Source: Planctomycetales bacterium 4484_123
GTDB lineage: Bacteria > Planctomycetota > Phycisphaerae > SM23-33
DNA: 7,884 nt
Reading direction: 5' to 3'
Assembly: GCA_002049885.1 (NCBI GenBank)
Contig: MVCS01000052.1
Location: 1 to 7,884 of the forward strand
The notes beneath the pieces are model-generated. The model saw nothing but the letters and a program-made list of their open reading frames with translations, was not told the origin of the DNA and made no database searches. Below are positions 1 through 5,551 of this stretch, piece after piece. The first letter of the stretch is position 1, and each line of letters begins with the position of its first letter. The position numbers were made by a program, and so were the translations under genes.

Positions 1-955
1 CCCTCGAGCTGGCTGCGATAGATGGGCCCGCCGCCGTAGGCCGGGTCGCCCACTATCGGGTGGCCGATGTAGCTCATGTGCACGCGGAGCTGGTGTGTCC
101 GGCCGGTCCTGGGGTGCAGCTCCAGGACGGAAAAGCCGCCACGGATGGCCCCGGTCCGGGTCAGCCTGGCCAATACGCGGTAGCGGGTGACGGCGGGCTT
201 GACCGTCACCGTCACCGGCCGGCCGGTGGCGCGGTGGACGGCGTACCTCTCGCGTATCTTGGGATGTGCCCCGATGGGGGCGTCGATGACATCCTCGTCA
301 TGCTCGACGATACCGTGGACGATGGCCAGGTAGGTCTTGTGCACCCGGCGGAGTTCGAACTGCCGGCCCAGCCGCCACAGGGCCAGCTCGGTCTTGGCCA
401 GCACCATCACCCCGGTGGTGTCGCGGTCCAGCCGGTGGACGATGCCCGGCCTGTACCAGCCGCCGGGGGCGGGCAGGTCTGCCAGGGGCTCGCCGCCGCC
501 GGCGCCTTGCGCTGTTGGAAGTAGTGGGCAAGCGCGTTCAGCAGCGTGCCGGAGGGATTACCCCTGGCAGGGTGGACGATCAGCCCCGCCTGTTTGTTGA
601 CGGCAATGATGTCGTCGTCCTCGTAGATGACCTCCAGCGGGATGGGCTCGGGCGGGATGAGTTTCGGTTCCGGCTCAGGCAGCAGCATCTCGATGACGTC
701 GCCGGTGCGAATGATATATGACGGCTTGACCGCCCGGCGGTTGACGGTCACGGCCCCGCTGCGGATGTAGTGCTGGAGGGCCGTCCGCGACATCCACCCC
801 AGCCTCCCTGCGAGGTACTTGTCGAGCCTGCGCCCAGGCAGGGCCCGCCGGATGTCGATGCGCAGGTGCCGGAGGCCGTCCTCTTCCGGCTCCACCGCGG
901 CCTCGATGGTCTGGAGGCCCTCGCCGGGGGGATTCTTGTGTTCTTTCTTGGCCAT
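1..955 (-). CDS. RluD/RluA-family 23S rRNA pseudouridine synthase, frame broken, 3' end outside window
   Basis: Probable large-subunit rRNA uridine-to-pseudouridine isomerase. The first frame starts at ATG 955-953 (MAKKEHKNPP). It has an S4 RNA-binding domain at about residues 43-91 (RRLDKYLAGRLGWMSRTAL, then RSGAVTVNRRAVKPS), then the synthase domain from residue 107 (IYEDDDIIAVNKQAGLIVHP, TLLNALAHYF). The frame runs on as non-homologous residues to a stop at 409-407. The conserved continuation is in another minus frame: RPGIVHRLDRDTTG (catalytic Asp codon at 428-426), RRVHKTYLAIVHG, LHPRTGRTHQLRVHMSYIGH and PIVGDPAYGGG. It stays open to base 1, so the C-terminus is missing. Adding one base between about 464 and 517 (for example in the five-G run at 465-469) joins the frames. 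That fits a sequencing error or a recent frameshift. The frame is open upstream to 1111, but that stretch is not family-like and no strong ribosome site precedes either start. Family assignment is firm; RluD versus a paralogue is not. Confidence 0.85.
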
Positions 956-1030
956 GATGAGGCTCGACGTCCCGACTGGCTCCGCCCCGCTCGGCTGCCC
1001 GCGCCGGGCCACCAGGCCGGCGCAGAGGAA

Positions 1031-1057
1031 AGCCCGCGCCTCGCAGCAGCGCGGGCT
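1031..1057 (-). terminator. Candidate intrinsic terminator after the corrinoid protein gene
   Basis: A perfect 9-bp inverted repeat, AGCCCGCGC (1031-1039) and GCGCGGGCT (1049-1057), has a 9-nt loop. Read on the minus strand, the stem is followed by TTTCCTC, a short and imperfect U tract. It lies 85 bp after the corrinoid gene's stop and 76 bp before the pseudouridine synthase start, where a terminator would separate the two units. The weak U tract keeps confidence moderate. Confidence 0.5.
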
Positions 1058-1141
1058 CCAATGTACCGCATTACGAAGCCCGGCGAAACGACACCCGCGG
1101 CGGCCCGGCAATGGTCCGCCGGCAAGGTGCAGCTCCGCGGC

Positions 1142-1774
1142 TCAGGCCTTGTCCAGCAGCTCCAGGGCCTTGTCCACCGCGCTGGCGGCGTCGGGTGCGT
1201 AGCCGTCGGCACCGATCTCGTCGGCGAAGGCCTGGGTGACCGGCGCCCCGCCTATCATGGTCTTGACCTTCAGGCCGGCCTCCTTGACGGCCTTGATGAC
1301 ATCGAGCATGTGAGGCATGGTGGTCGTCAGCAGGGCGCTCATGGCCACGATCTGGGCATTGTTTTCCGTAGCCGCCTGGACGAACTGTTCGGCCGCAACG
1401 TCCACGCCGCAGTCCACGACCTTCAGTCCGCCGCCCTGGAACATCATGGCCACCAGGTTCTTGCCGATGTCGTGCAGGTCGCCCTTGACGGTTCCCAGCA
1501 CGGCCACCCCGCGCGACTCCACGCCGCTTTCCTTCAGTTGCGGCTCCAGCACCTCCATGCCGGCACGCATCGCCCGGGCGGCGATCAGCACCTCCGGAAC
1601 GTAGATCTCGTTGTTCTTGAAGCGCTCGCCGACCACGCTCATACCGGCGATCAACCCCTTATCCAGGATCTCGCCGGGCGGCGTGCCCTCATCGAGTGCC
1701 TTGTGGGCCAGATCCACCACCGTGTCGCGATCGCCCTGAACGAGGGCGTCGGCAATCGCCTGCAGGTCAGCCAT
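1142..1774 (-). CDS. Corrinoid (B12-binding) methyl-carrier protein, MtbC/MttC-like
   Basis: A 210-residue protein of the size and two-domain plan of the corrinoid proteins that carry a methyl group on cobalamin between a substrate methyltransferase and a second acceptor methyltransferase (MtaC/MtbC/MttC and the cobalamin module of MetH). Residues 1-88 form the helical cap (GMSVVGERFKNNEIYVPEV, AARAMRAGMEVLEP). Residues 89-210 form the Rossmann-like B12 domain with GTVKGDLHDIGKNLV. This holds the D99-x-H101-x-x-G104 motif, whose His is the lower cobalt ligand in the family. SALLTTTM (146-153) and GGAPV (175-179) complete the nucleotide-tail pocket. The start is set by a ribosome site, GGAGGT at 1788-1783, 8 nt before ATG. 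No methyltransferase or reductive activase lies nearby, so the methyl donor cannot be named from context. It seems transcribed alone, with a promoter candidate at 1892-1920 and a terminator-like hairpin downstream. Soluble and cytoplasmic. Confidence 0.92.
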   Translation of the reverse strand: MADLQAIADALVQGDRDTVVDLAHKALDEGTPPGEILDKGLIAGMSVVGERFKNNEIYVPEVLIAARAMRAGMEVLEPQLKESGVESRGVAVLGTVKGDLHDIGKNLVAMMFQGGGLKVVDCGVDVAAEQFVQAATENNAQIVAMSALLTTTMPHMLDVIKAVKEAGLKVKTMIGGAPVTQAFADEIGADGYAPDAASAVDKALELLDKA

Positions 1775-1782
1775 GAATACCT

Positions 1783-1788
1783 ACCTCC
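1783..1788 (-). promoter_or_regulatory. Ribosome binding site of the corrinoid protein gene
   Basis: GGAGGT on the minus strand, 8 nt from the ATG at 1774-1772. It is among the strongest Shine-Dalgarno matches in the window and fixes this start. Confidence 0.75.
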
Positions 1789-1837
1789 AACGCTCGACGC
1801 AGAGTCAACATTTTGTGGACCCTAGTCCTTGCGGTCC

Positions 1838-1880
1838 TCGGCCGGCCCGACCGACACTGCCGCCAACCCGCCGGCCGGCG
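1838..1880 (-). promoter_or_regulatory. GC-rich structured leader upstream of the corrinoid protein gene
   Basis: Between the promoter candidate and the corrinoid start lie a perfect 12-bp palindrome, CGCCGGCCGGCG (1869-1880), and a matching GGCCGGC block (1840-1846). The latter can pair with GCCGGCC (1870-1876) as a 7-bp stem over a 23-nt loop. Closer to the gene, GGACC and GGTCC on the minus strand can form a small extra stem. I looked for the B12-box core (GCCACTG) of cobalamin riboswitches and did not find it, and the leader is too short for that class. The structure may be regulatory or simply a product of high GC. Confidence 0.3.
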
Positions 1881-1891
1881 ACGAGCCTAGC

Positions 1892-1920
1892 TTGATAGCC
1901 TATCGCCGTGGGGCTGTAAA
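1892..1920 (-). promoter_or_regulatory. Sigma70-like promoter candidate for the corrinoid protein gene
   Basis: On the minus strand TTTACA (1920-1915, 5 of 6 to TTGACA) is followed after exactly 17 nt by TATCAA (1897-1892, 4 of 6 to TATAAT). The -10 overlaps a small dyad, GATAGGCTATC. Transcription would begin near 1885, giving a leader of about 110 nt. The match was found by eye and the organism's promoter consensus is unknown. Confidence 0.4.
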
Positions 1921-1940
1921 CCACCTTGTGAGGAAAAATG

Positions 1941-2639
1941 CTATTTCCCCGCCGGCTCGGAGGGCCCCGAGGCCGCTGGCCGGGTTGCCGGGGCGGACGT
2001 GGCCGCTGGCCGGGTCGGCAGCGTGGTGGCGAACTTCACCTCGCGCAGGTCGGCCAGCGCCGCAAGGCGCCGCTCGGCCTCCAGGACTGTCGGGTGGCCG
2101 CGGTTGAGCATCCGGGCGGCCTGGCTGTAGTGGTCCTCAGCGGCCTGTTTGTCCCCGGCGCTTTCGGCCAAGGCTCCCAGTCCGAAGTGGGCCTTGGCCA
2201 CGTGCCGGCTCTGCTGGGGGTAGCGCGTCAGGACGAGGTTGTAGAGTTCCTCGGCCTTGCGCCGGGCCTCGTCGGCCTCGGAACTCGAGGAGCGGATGAG
2301 GGCACCGACGTACTTGCGGCTCCACAGGTCGGCGGCGGCGATGGCGGCATTGGCGGCCGTGAGAGGGTCGCGGGCGGTCTCGGCCAACTCCGCCAGGCCC
2401 TTCAGCCGTTGGTCATCCTTCATGGACGCGTCGCGGGTGAGCTCGGCGTAGCGCACGCGCTCGGCGTAGAGAGCCTGTCTGCGGCTGCTGCGAACCCGGG
2501 TGACGATCAGCACTACCAGCCCCGCCGCTATCACGCCGGTGAGCATCCACGTGCCGTAGCGGCTGAAAAACTCCCTGAGCTGCACCAGCTCGCGGGCGAG
2601 GACGTTTTCCTTCAACTCGTGGCGGCGTCTGGCCTTCAT
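1941..2639 (-). CDS. Single-pass membrane-anchored TPR-like protein
   Basis: A 232-residue protein with a basic N-terminus (KARRRHELKENVLARELVQL), one TM helix at about 29-48 (WMLTGVIAAGLVVLIVT) followed by RVRSSRR, and a helical region. The helices at about 91-110 and 121-175 have TPR character (ARRKAEELYNLVLTRYP, VAKAHFGLGALAESAGDKQA, AEDHYSQAARML). The tail is rich in Pro, Ala and Thr (about 207-232) and carries a repeat. The plan resembles YfgM-like anchored TPR proteins, which scaffold envelope protein assembly, and similar TPR proteins of planctomycetes. The partner here is unknown. Positive residues lie on both sides of the helix, so topology is ambiguous; a soluble domain outside the membrane is inferred from the family. 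The start overlaps the stop of the lipoprotein gene (ATGA), implying translational coupling. A modest site, AAGGT, lies about 7 nt upstream of the ATG. Confidence 0.82.
   Translation of the reverse strand: MKARRRHELKENVLARELVQLREFFSRYGTWMLTGVIAAGLVVLIVTRVRSSRRQALYAERVRYAELTRDASMKDDQRLKGLAELAETARDPLTAANAAIAAADLWSRKYVGALIRSSSSEADEARRKAEELYNLVLTRYPQQSRHVAKAHFGLGALAESAGDKQAAEDHYSQAARMLNRGHPTVLEAERRLAALADLREVKFATTLPTRPAATSAPATRPAASGPSEPAGK
1971..2030. repeat. 30-bp tandem repeat (two units) inside the TPR-protein gene
   Basis: The 15-mer GGCCGCTGGCCGGGT occurs at 1971-1985 and again at 2001-2015, a period of 30 bp. In the minus-strand protein this gives two copies of TRPAA, ten residues apart, in the Pro/Ala-rich tail. 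The second halves of the units have diverged. It is an in-frame duplication in a probably disordered linker. Confidence 0.7.
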
Positions 2640-3136
2640 TTCTTACCTTGGCCCTTCTTGCCGGCCTGGGCGGCGGGGATTCGCCCCGTGGTCCACAGTT
2701 GCACCTTGATGCTGCAGTTGTGGAACAGGCCGCCCTGGGAGATGATGATCCGGCATCGCTCCGATTCCTTCTCGAAGTCCAGCATGATGTCGCCCTGGAC
2801 GAACATGTCCGTCACCAGCACCCACCGGCTGATGGGCATATGGCGCTTGTAGAAGCGGGCAACGGCGAACTTGTCTGCACTGCCCCGGTAGAGGTGGTCC
2901 ACGTAGCGGGCACCGGCCGCTGCGAAGTTCCGGCTGCGGGTCTCGTCCAGCCTGAAATTGATGGGCACCGGCAGGTCCAGGATAGGCGGGCGGGCCTGTG
3001 CCACCAATTGCACCGGCGTGCTGACCTCGCGGTAAGCCCCGCCGGAGGCGTCGATGGTATTCGCCCGGTTGTTGCAGCCGGTCAGCCACACCAGCCCGGC
3101 CAGGGCGACCCAACCGGCCATCCTTGGCGCGATCAT
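2636..3136 (-). CDS. Conserved lipoprotein of unknown function
   Basis: A 166-residue protein with a lipoprotein signal peptide: MIAPRM, a hydrophobic core (AGWVALAGLVW) and lipobox LTGC with Cys21 as the lipidation site. The next residue is Asn, not Asp, so under the proteobacterial rule an outer-membrane location is expected; whether that rule holds here is unknown. The mature part has a proline-rich lead (ARPPILDLPVPINFRL), a segment typical of small envelope proteins (YVDHLYRGSADKFAVARFYK followed by RHMPISRW), and a beta-rich half (WVLVTDMFVQGDIMLDF, CRIIIS). It ends in a Lys/Gly tail (AGKKGQGKK). I cannot name the domain. The first ATG is chosen over Met6 because AGGAGG at 3148-3143 lies 6 nt from it. 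It is the first gene of a pair with the TPR protein, overlapping it by 4 nt (ATG 2639-2637, TGA 2638-2636), so the two may act together at the envelope. Confidence 0.85.
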   Translation of the reverse strand: MIAPRMAGWVALAGLVWLTGCNNRANTIDASGGAYREVSTPVQLVAQARPPILDLPVPINFRLDETRSRNFAAAGARYVDHLYRGSADKFAVARFYKRHMPISRWVLVTDMFVQGDIMLDFEKESERCRIIISQGGLFHNCSIKVQLWTTGRIPAAQAGKKGQGKK

Positions 3137-3142
3137 GATTGG

Positions 3143-3148
3143 CCTCCT
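3143..3148 (-). promoter_or_regulatory. Ribosome binding site of the lipoprotein gene
   Basis: AGGAGG on the minus strand, 6 nt upstream of ATG 3136-3134. It decides this start over the in-frame Met five codons later. Confidence 0.75.
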
Positions 3149-3164
3149 GTCAGCATGGGCGCTC

Positions 3165-3194
3165 TAAGCATCCGCCCTGCCGTGCAATTGTCAA
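3165..3194 (-). promoter_or_regulatory. Weak promoter candidate for the lipoprotein-TPR operon
   Basis: A consensus -35, TTGACA, is present at 3194-3189 on the minus strand. The hexamers at 17-18 nt spacing (ATGCTT or TGCTTA) are poor -10 matches. The position, about 30-60 bp before the lipoprotein start, is right for a promoter, but the evidence is the -35 alone. Confidence 0.3.
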
Positions 3195-3200
3195 GGTGAT

Positions 3201-3225
3201 AGTGCGCACTGGCGGCACACCGCCA
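3201..3225. promoter_or_regulatory. Adjacent palindrome and inverted repeat, possible operator
   Basis: AGTGCGCACT (3201-3210) is a perfect 10-bp palindrome. Sharing its last base, TGGCGG (3210-3215) and CCGCCA (3220-3225) form a perfect 6-bp inverted repeat around CACA. The pair sits just upstream of the minus-strand -35 candidate. It does not match the operator patterns I know for ArsR/SmtB, CsoR or MerR-type metal regulators. Confidence 0.3.
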
Positions 3226-3373
3226 ATAGGTGTTATCGGCGTGAAGGCCTCGGGCCGATGAGCTAAGCTGTGGCGGCGTGCCCGTCTGCGACACGCCCCA
3301 GACCGGCAGCGGCGCAGGCGAAGCGGAAAATACACAGAACCCGGTGGGCAATGGGTACGTAACATCGGCAGCG

Positions 3374-3387
3374 ACAGCCCGGGCTGT
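3374..3387. promoter_or_regulatory. Perfect 14-bp palindrome upstream of the metal ATPase, possible operator
   Basis: ACAGCCCGGGCTGT is fully self-complementary with no spacer, 53 bp before the ATPase start and 43 bp before its ribosome site. A spacer-free, even-length dyad of this size fits binding by a homodimeric regulator. As RNA it would have no proper loop, so a terminator is unlikely. Function is inferred from symmetry and position only. Confidence 0.4.
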
Positions 3388-3430
3388 GCGCCGGGCCGGC
3401 CGGGCCAAGTGCGAGGTTGCCCTGAGCGGC

Positions 3431-3434
3431 GGAG
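3431..3434 (+). promoter_or_regulatory. Ribosome binding site of the P-type ATPase gene
   Basis: GGAG (within GGCGGAGAACGGA) lies 6 nt before ATG 3441-3443 and supports this start. Confidence 0.6.
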
Positions 3435-3440
3435 AACGGA

Positions 3441-5441
3441 ATGGCTCACGACATCCTTCACGATTCCGTCAAGGCCCAGACGGGACGTGCCAGCCTGTTC
3501 ATCATAGGCATACTGCTGGGCGGCGTGCTGGTGGTCTGCTCTTACGTCGTGCCCCTGCTGCCGGTCTTCGCCCACTGGGCCGACGAGGGGCGAAGCTTTC
3601 ACGCCGACACCCTTGCCCTGGTGGGAGCCCTGCTGCTGGGGGTGCCCATCATCGTGCACGCCATAAGGGGCCTGTTGCACGGCAAGATGCACATGGACGA
3701 GCTGGTCGCGCTGGCCGTCCTGGCCTCGCTGGTGACGATGGACTACCGCACGGCCGGGGCGGTGGCGTTCTTCCTGCTGCTGGCCAACCTCGTCGAAACG
3801 CGTACCGCCCTGGGGGCCCGGGCCAGTATCGAGTCGCTGTTGCGGATCGCCCCCACGAAGGCCCACCGCCTCCAGCCGGACGGCACCGAGGAGCTGGTGG
3901 ACCCCAGGGCGCTGAGCCCCGGCGATATCGTACGGGTCCGCCCGGGAGACAACATCCCCGCCGATGGCATCATCGTCGCCGGCCAGAGCTCCATCAACCA
4001 GGCGACCATCACCGGCGAGTCGCTGCCGGTGGACAAGGAGGTGGGCGACGAGGTCTTCTCCGGCACCTCCAACCAGTCCGGCGTCATCGACGTGAAGGTC
4101 ACCCGGGCCGGCGAGGACACGACCCTGGGCAAGGTGCGCCGGCTCATCCTCCAGGCCCAGCGGACGCGCATTCCCATCATGCGCATCATCGACCGCTACG
4201 CCGGCTGGTACACCCCCACCATCGTGATGCTGGCCGGCATCGTGCTCTTCGCCGGCGTGCAGCGGTACGACAATGCCATGGAGCGGGCCATCACCATGCT
4301 GGTAGTGGCCTGCCCCTGTGCCCTGATCCTGGCGGTGCCGACGGCCATAGTAGCGGCGCTGTCGTGTGCGGCCCGGCTGGGAATACTCATCAAGGACGTC
4401 TCCGCCCTGGAGGTGGCACGCGACCTGACGGCCATCGTCTTCGACAAGACCGGCACGCTGACCACCGGCGAGCTGGCCGTGACGCGGATGCAGCCCGCGC
4501 CCGGCGTGGACGGGGCCGACCTGCTGGCCGTGGCCGCCTCGGTGGAGCAGATGTCCAAGCACCCGGTGGCCCAGGCGGTGGTGCAGGTGGCCCGGCGGGC
4601 CAACGTCGAACTGGCCCAGCCGGAGGACTTCGAGGAGGCCGCCGGACGCGGCGTGGGAGGCACCCTGGGCGGCAGGCAAGTCCTGGTCGGCCGGCGGGCC
4701 TGGCTGGAAGAGCGCGGCGTGGACTTCTCGCCCATGCAGGCAGCCGGCCTGGCCGAGCCGGAGGGGCTGTCCCTGCTGTACGTCGCCCGCGGCGGGGAGG
4801 TCCTGGGCTGGATCGGCCTGGAGGACCGCACCCGCCCGGAGGCCCGCAGGGCCTTCGAGGAATTGCGCGCCCTGGGCATCCGCGAGTTGGTGATGGTCAC
4901 CGGCGACCGCTGGTCGGTGGCCCGCCGCGTGGCCCGGGAGATGGGCTGCACGCAGGTGCAGGCCGAGGTCCTGCCGGCCGACAAGTTGGAACTGGTCGCC
5001 GCCCTGCGCCAGGCGGGTCACCGGGTGGCGGTCGTCGGTGACGGCGTCAACGACGCCCCCGCACTGGCCGCGGGGGACCTCTCGGTGGCCATGGGGGCCG
5101 CCGGCTCCGACGTGGCCATCAACTCCGCCACCATCGCCCTGATGAACGACGACCTGGAGCGGCTGCCGTTCCTCATCCGGCTGTCCCGCCAGACCATCCG
5201 CGTGGTGCACCAGAATCTCGCCTTCGGCATCCTGTTCATCGTGACGCTGCTGGTGCTGAGCGCGATGGGCTGGCTTCAGCGCATCGGCGGCCCCATCGCG
5301 GGGGCCATGCTGCACTTTCTGGCAGCCTGTGTGGTGATCTTCAACAGTGCCCGGCTGGTGCGGTTCGGGGAGGAGCTGCACAAGCCTGCCGAGAAACAGC
5401 CCGGCCGGCAGCTCAAGGCCGAGCCGGTGCCGGCGGCGTAG
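3441..5441 (+). CDS. P1B-type heavy-metal translocating ATPase
   Basis: A 666-residue inner-membrane pump that would use ATP to export a transition or heavy-metal ion. Eight TM helices fit the P1B plan: MA about 18-40, MB 56-78, M1/M2 about 86-118, M3 254-273, M4 283-308, M5 590-613, M6 618-640. Catalytic motifs are intact: actuator TGES (191-194), phosphorylation DKTGTLT with Asp335, HP (374-375) in the nucleotide domain, TGD (487-489) and GDGVND (533-538). M4 carries CPC (291-293), which marks a soft-metal pump. There is no N-terminal CxxC metal-binding domain and no His-rich tail. M5 lacks the YN of Cu+ pumps and the Lys of Zn/Cd/Pb pumps. M6 reads LHFLAACVVIFNSARL, without the conserved Asp or HEGG/MxxS signatures. 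The pump class is secure; the metal is not assignable. No chaperone or metal regulator gene is adjacent, and it appears monocistronic. Confidence 0.95.
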   Translation: MAHDILHDSVKAQTGRASLFIIGILLGGVLVVCSYVVPLLPVFAHWADEGRSFHADTLALVGALLLGVPIIVHAIRGLLHGKMHMDELVALAVLASLVTMDYRTAGAVAFFLLLANLVETRTALGARASIESLLRIAPTKAHRLQPDGTEELVDPRALSPGDIVRVRPGDNIPADGIIVAGQSSINQATITGESLPVDKEVGDEVFSGTSNQSGVIDVKVTRAGEDTTLGKVRRLILQAQRTRIPIMRIIDRYAGWYTPTIVMLAGIVLFAGVQRYDNAMERAITMLVVACPCALILAVPTAIVAALSCAARLGILIKDVSALEVARDLTAIVFDKTGTLTTGELAVTRMQPAPGVDGADLLAVAASVEQMSKHPVAQAVVQVARRANVELAQPEDFEEAAGRGVGGTLGGRQVLVGRRAWLEERGVDFSPMQAAGLAEPEGLSLLYVARGGEVLGWIGLEDRTRPEARRAFEELRALGIRELVMVTGDRWSVARRVAREMGCTQVQAEVLPADKLELVAALRQAGHRVAVVGDGVNDAPALAAGDLSVAMGAAGSDVAINSATIALMNDDLERLPFLIRLSRQTIRVVHQNLAFGILFIVTLLVLSAMGWLQRIGGPIAGAMLHFLAACVVIFNSARLVRFGEELHKPAEKQPGRQLKAEPVPAA

Positions 5442-5551
5442 GCACAGGCTCTTCGCCCGGCGGCCGGCCCTGGCCATCGGCTCGCTCTTGCGGGCGGCGG
5501 CTGTGACGCACGGGCCGGCTCGTGGCCCATCGACGGGAATGAATGCTTAGT
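5442..5551. other. Convergent intergenic gap, metal ATPase / ABC-2 permease
   Basis: The 110 bp between two converging genes would be expected to hold terminators. The best symmetry is GGGCC (5512-5516) with GGCCC (5524-5528), a 5-bp stem over 7 nt without a T tract on either strand, plus GGCCGGCC near 5462. No convincing intrinsic terminator is visible, so Rho-dependent ends or GC-rich hairpins without U tracts are possible. Confidence 0.4.

Larger units (their letters stand above)
3137..3440. promoter_or_regulatory. Divergent intergenic region, lipoprotein operon / metal ATPase
   Basis: These 304 bp have no gene I can support. They hold the minus-strand ribosome site and -35 candidate of the lipoprotein operon. 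Symmetric elements follow: palindrome AGTGCGCACT (3201-3210), which abuts TGGCGG-CACA-CCGCCA (3210-3225), and the 14-bp palindrome at 3374-3387. There is also a run of GGCCGG units (3391-3406). The plus-strand ribosome site lies at 3431-3434. I could not find a convincing -35/-10 pair for the ATPase. Open frames across the region have no family-like sequence. Confidence 0.6.

Noticed and set aside
456..480. Programmed -1 ribosomal frameshift in the pseudouridine synthase gene
   Set aside because: The C run does not form a standard X XXY YYZ slippery heptamer in the zero frame, and programmed shifting is not known for this family; a missing base is simpler.
770..1825. 351-codon plus-strand frame opposite the pseudouridine synthase and corrinoid genes
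   Set aside because: It crosses two recognised genes and their spacer on the other strand and shows no family-like sequence.
1775..1940. Cobalamin riboswitch before the corrinoid gene
   Set aside because: No B12-box core, and the space is shorter than the class needs; only generic GC-rich stems are present.
1932..1977. Intrinsic terminator at the end of the TPR-protein gene
   Set aside because: A bulged stem inside the coding end (GGCCTCGG / CCGAGCC) is about 12 nt away from the ATTTTTCC tract, and the nearer GGAAA/TTTCC stem is only 5 bp and AT-rich. Neither is convincing.
3278..5041. 587-codon plus-strand frame overlapping the ATPase
   Set aside because: Gly/Pro/Arg-rich frame-shifted reading of the ATPase with no motif; a GC shadow.
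3150..5477. 775-codon open frame antisense to the metal ATPase
   Set aside because: It is composed of His, Gln, Gly and Arg-rich non-family sequence, lies wholly opposite a well-conserved ATPase, and is open because GC-rich codons on the other strand rarely give stops.
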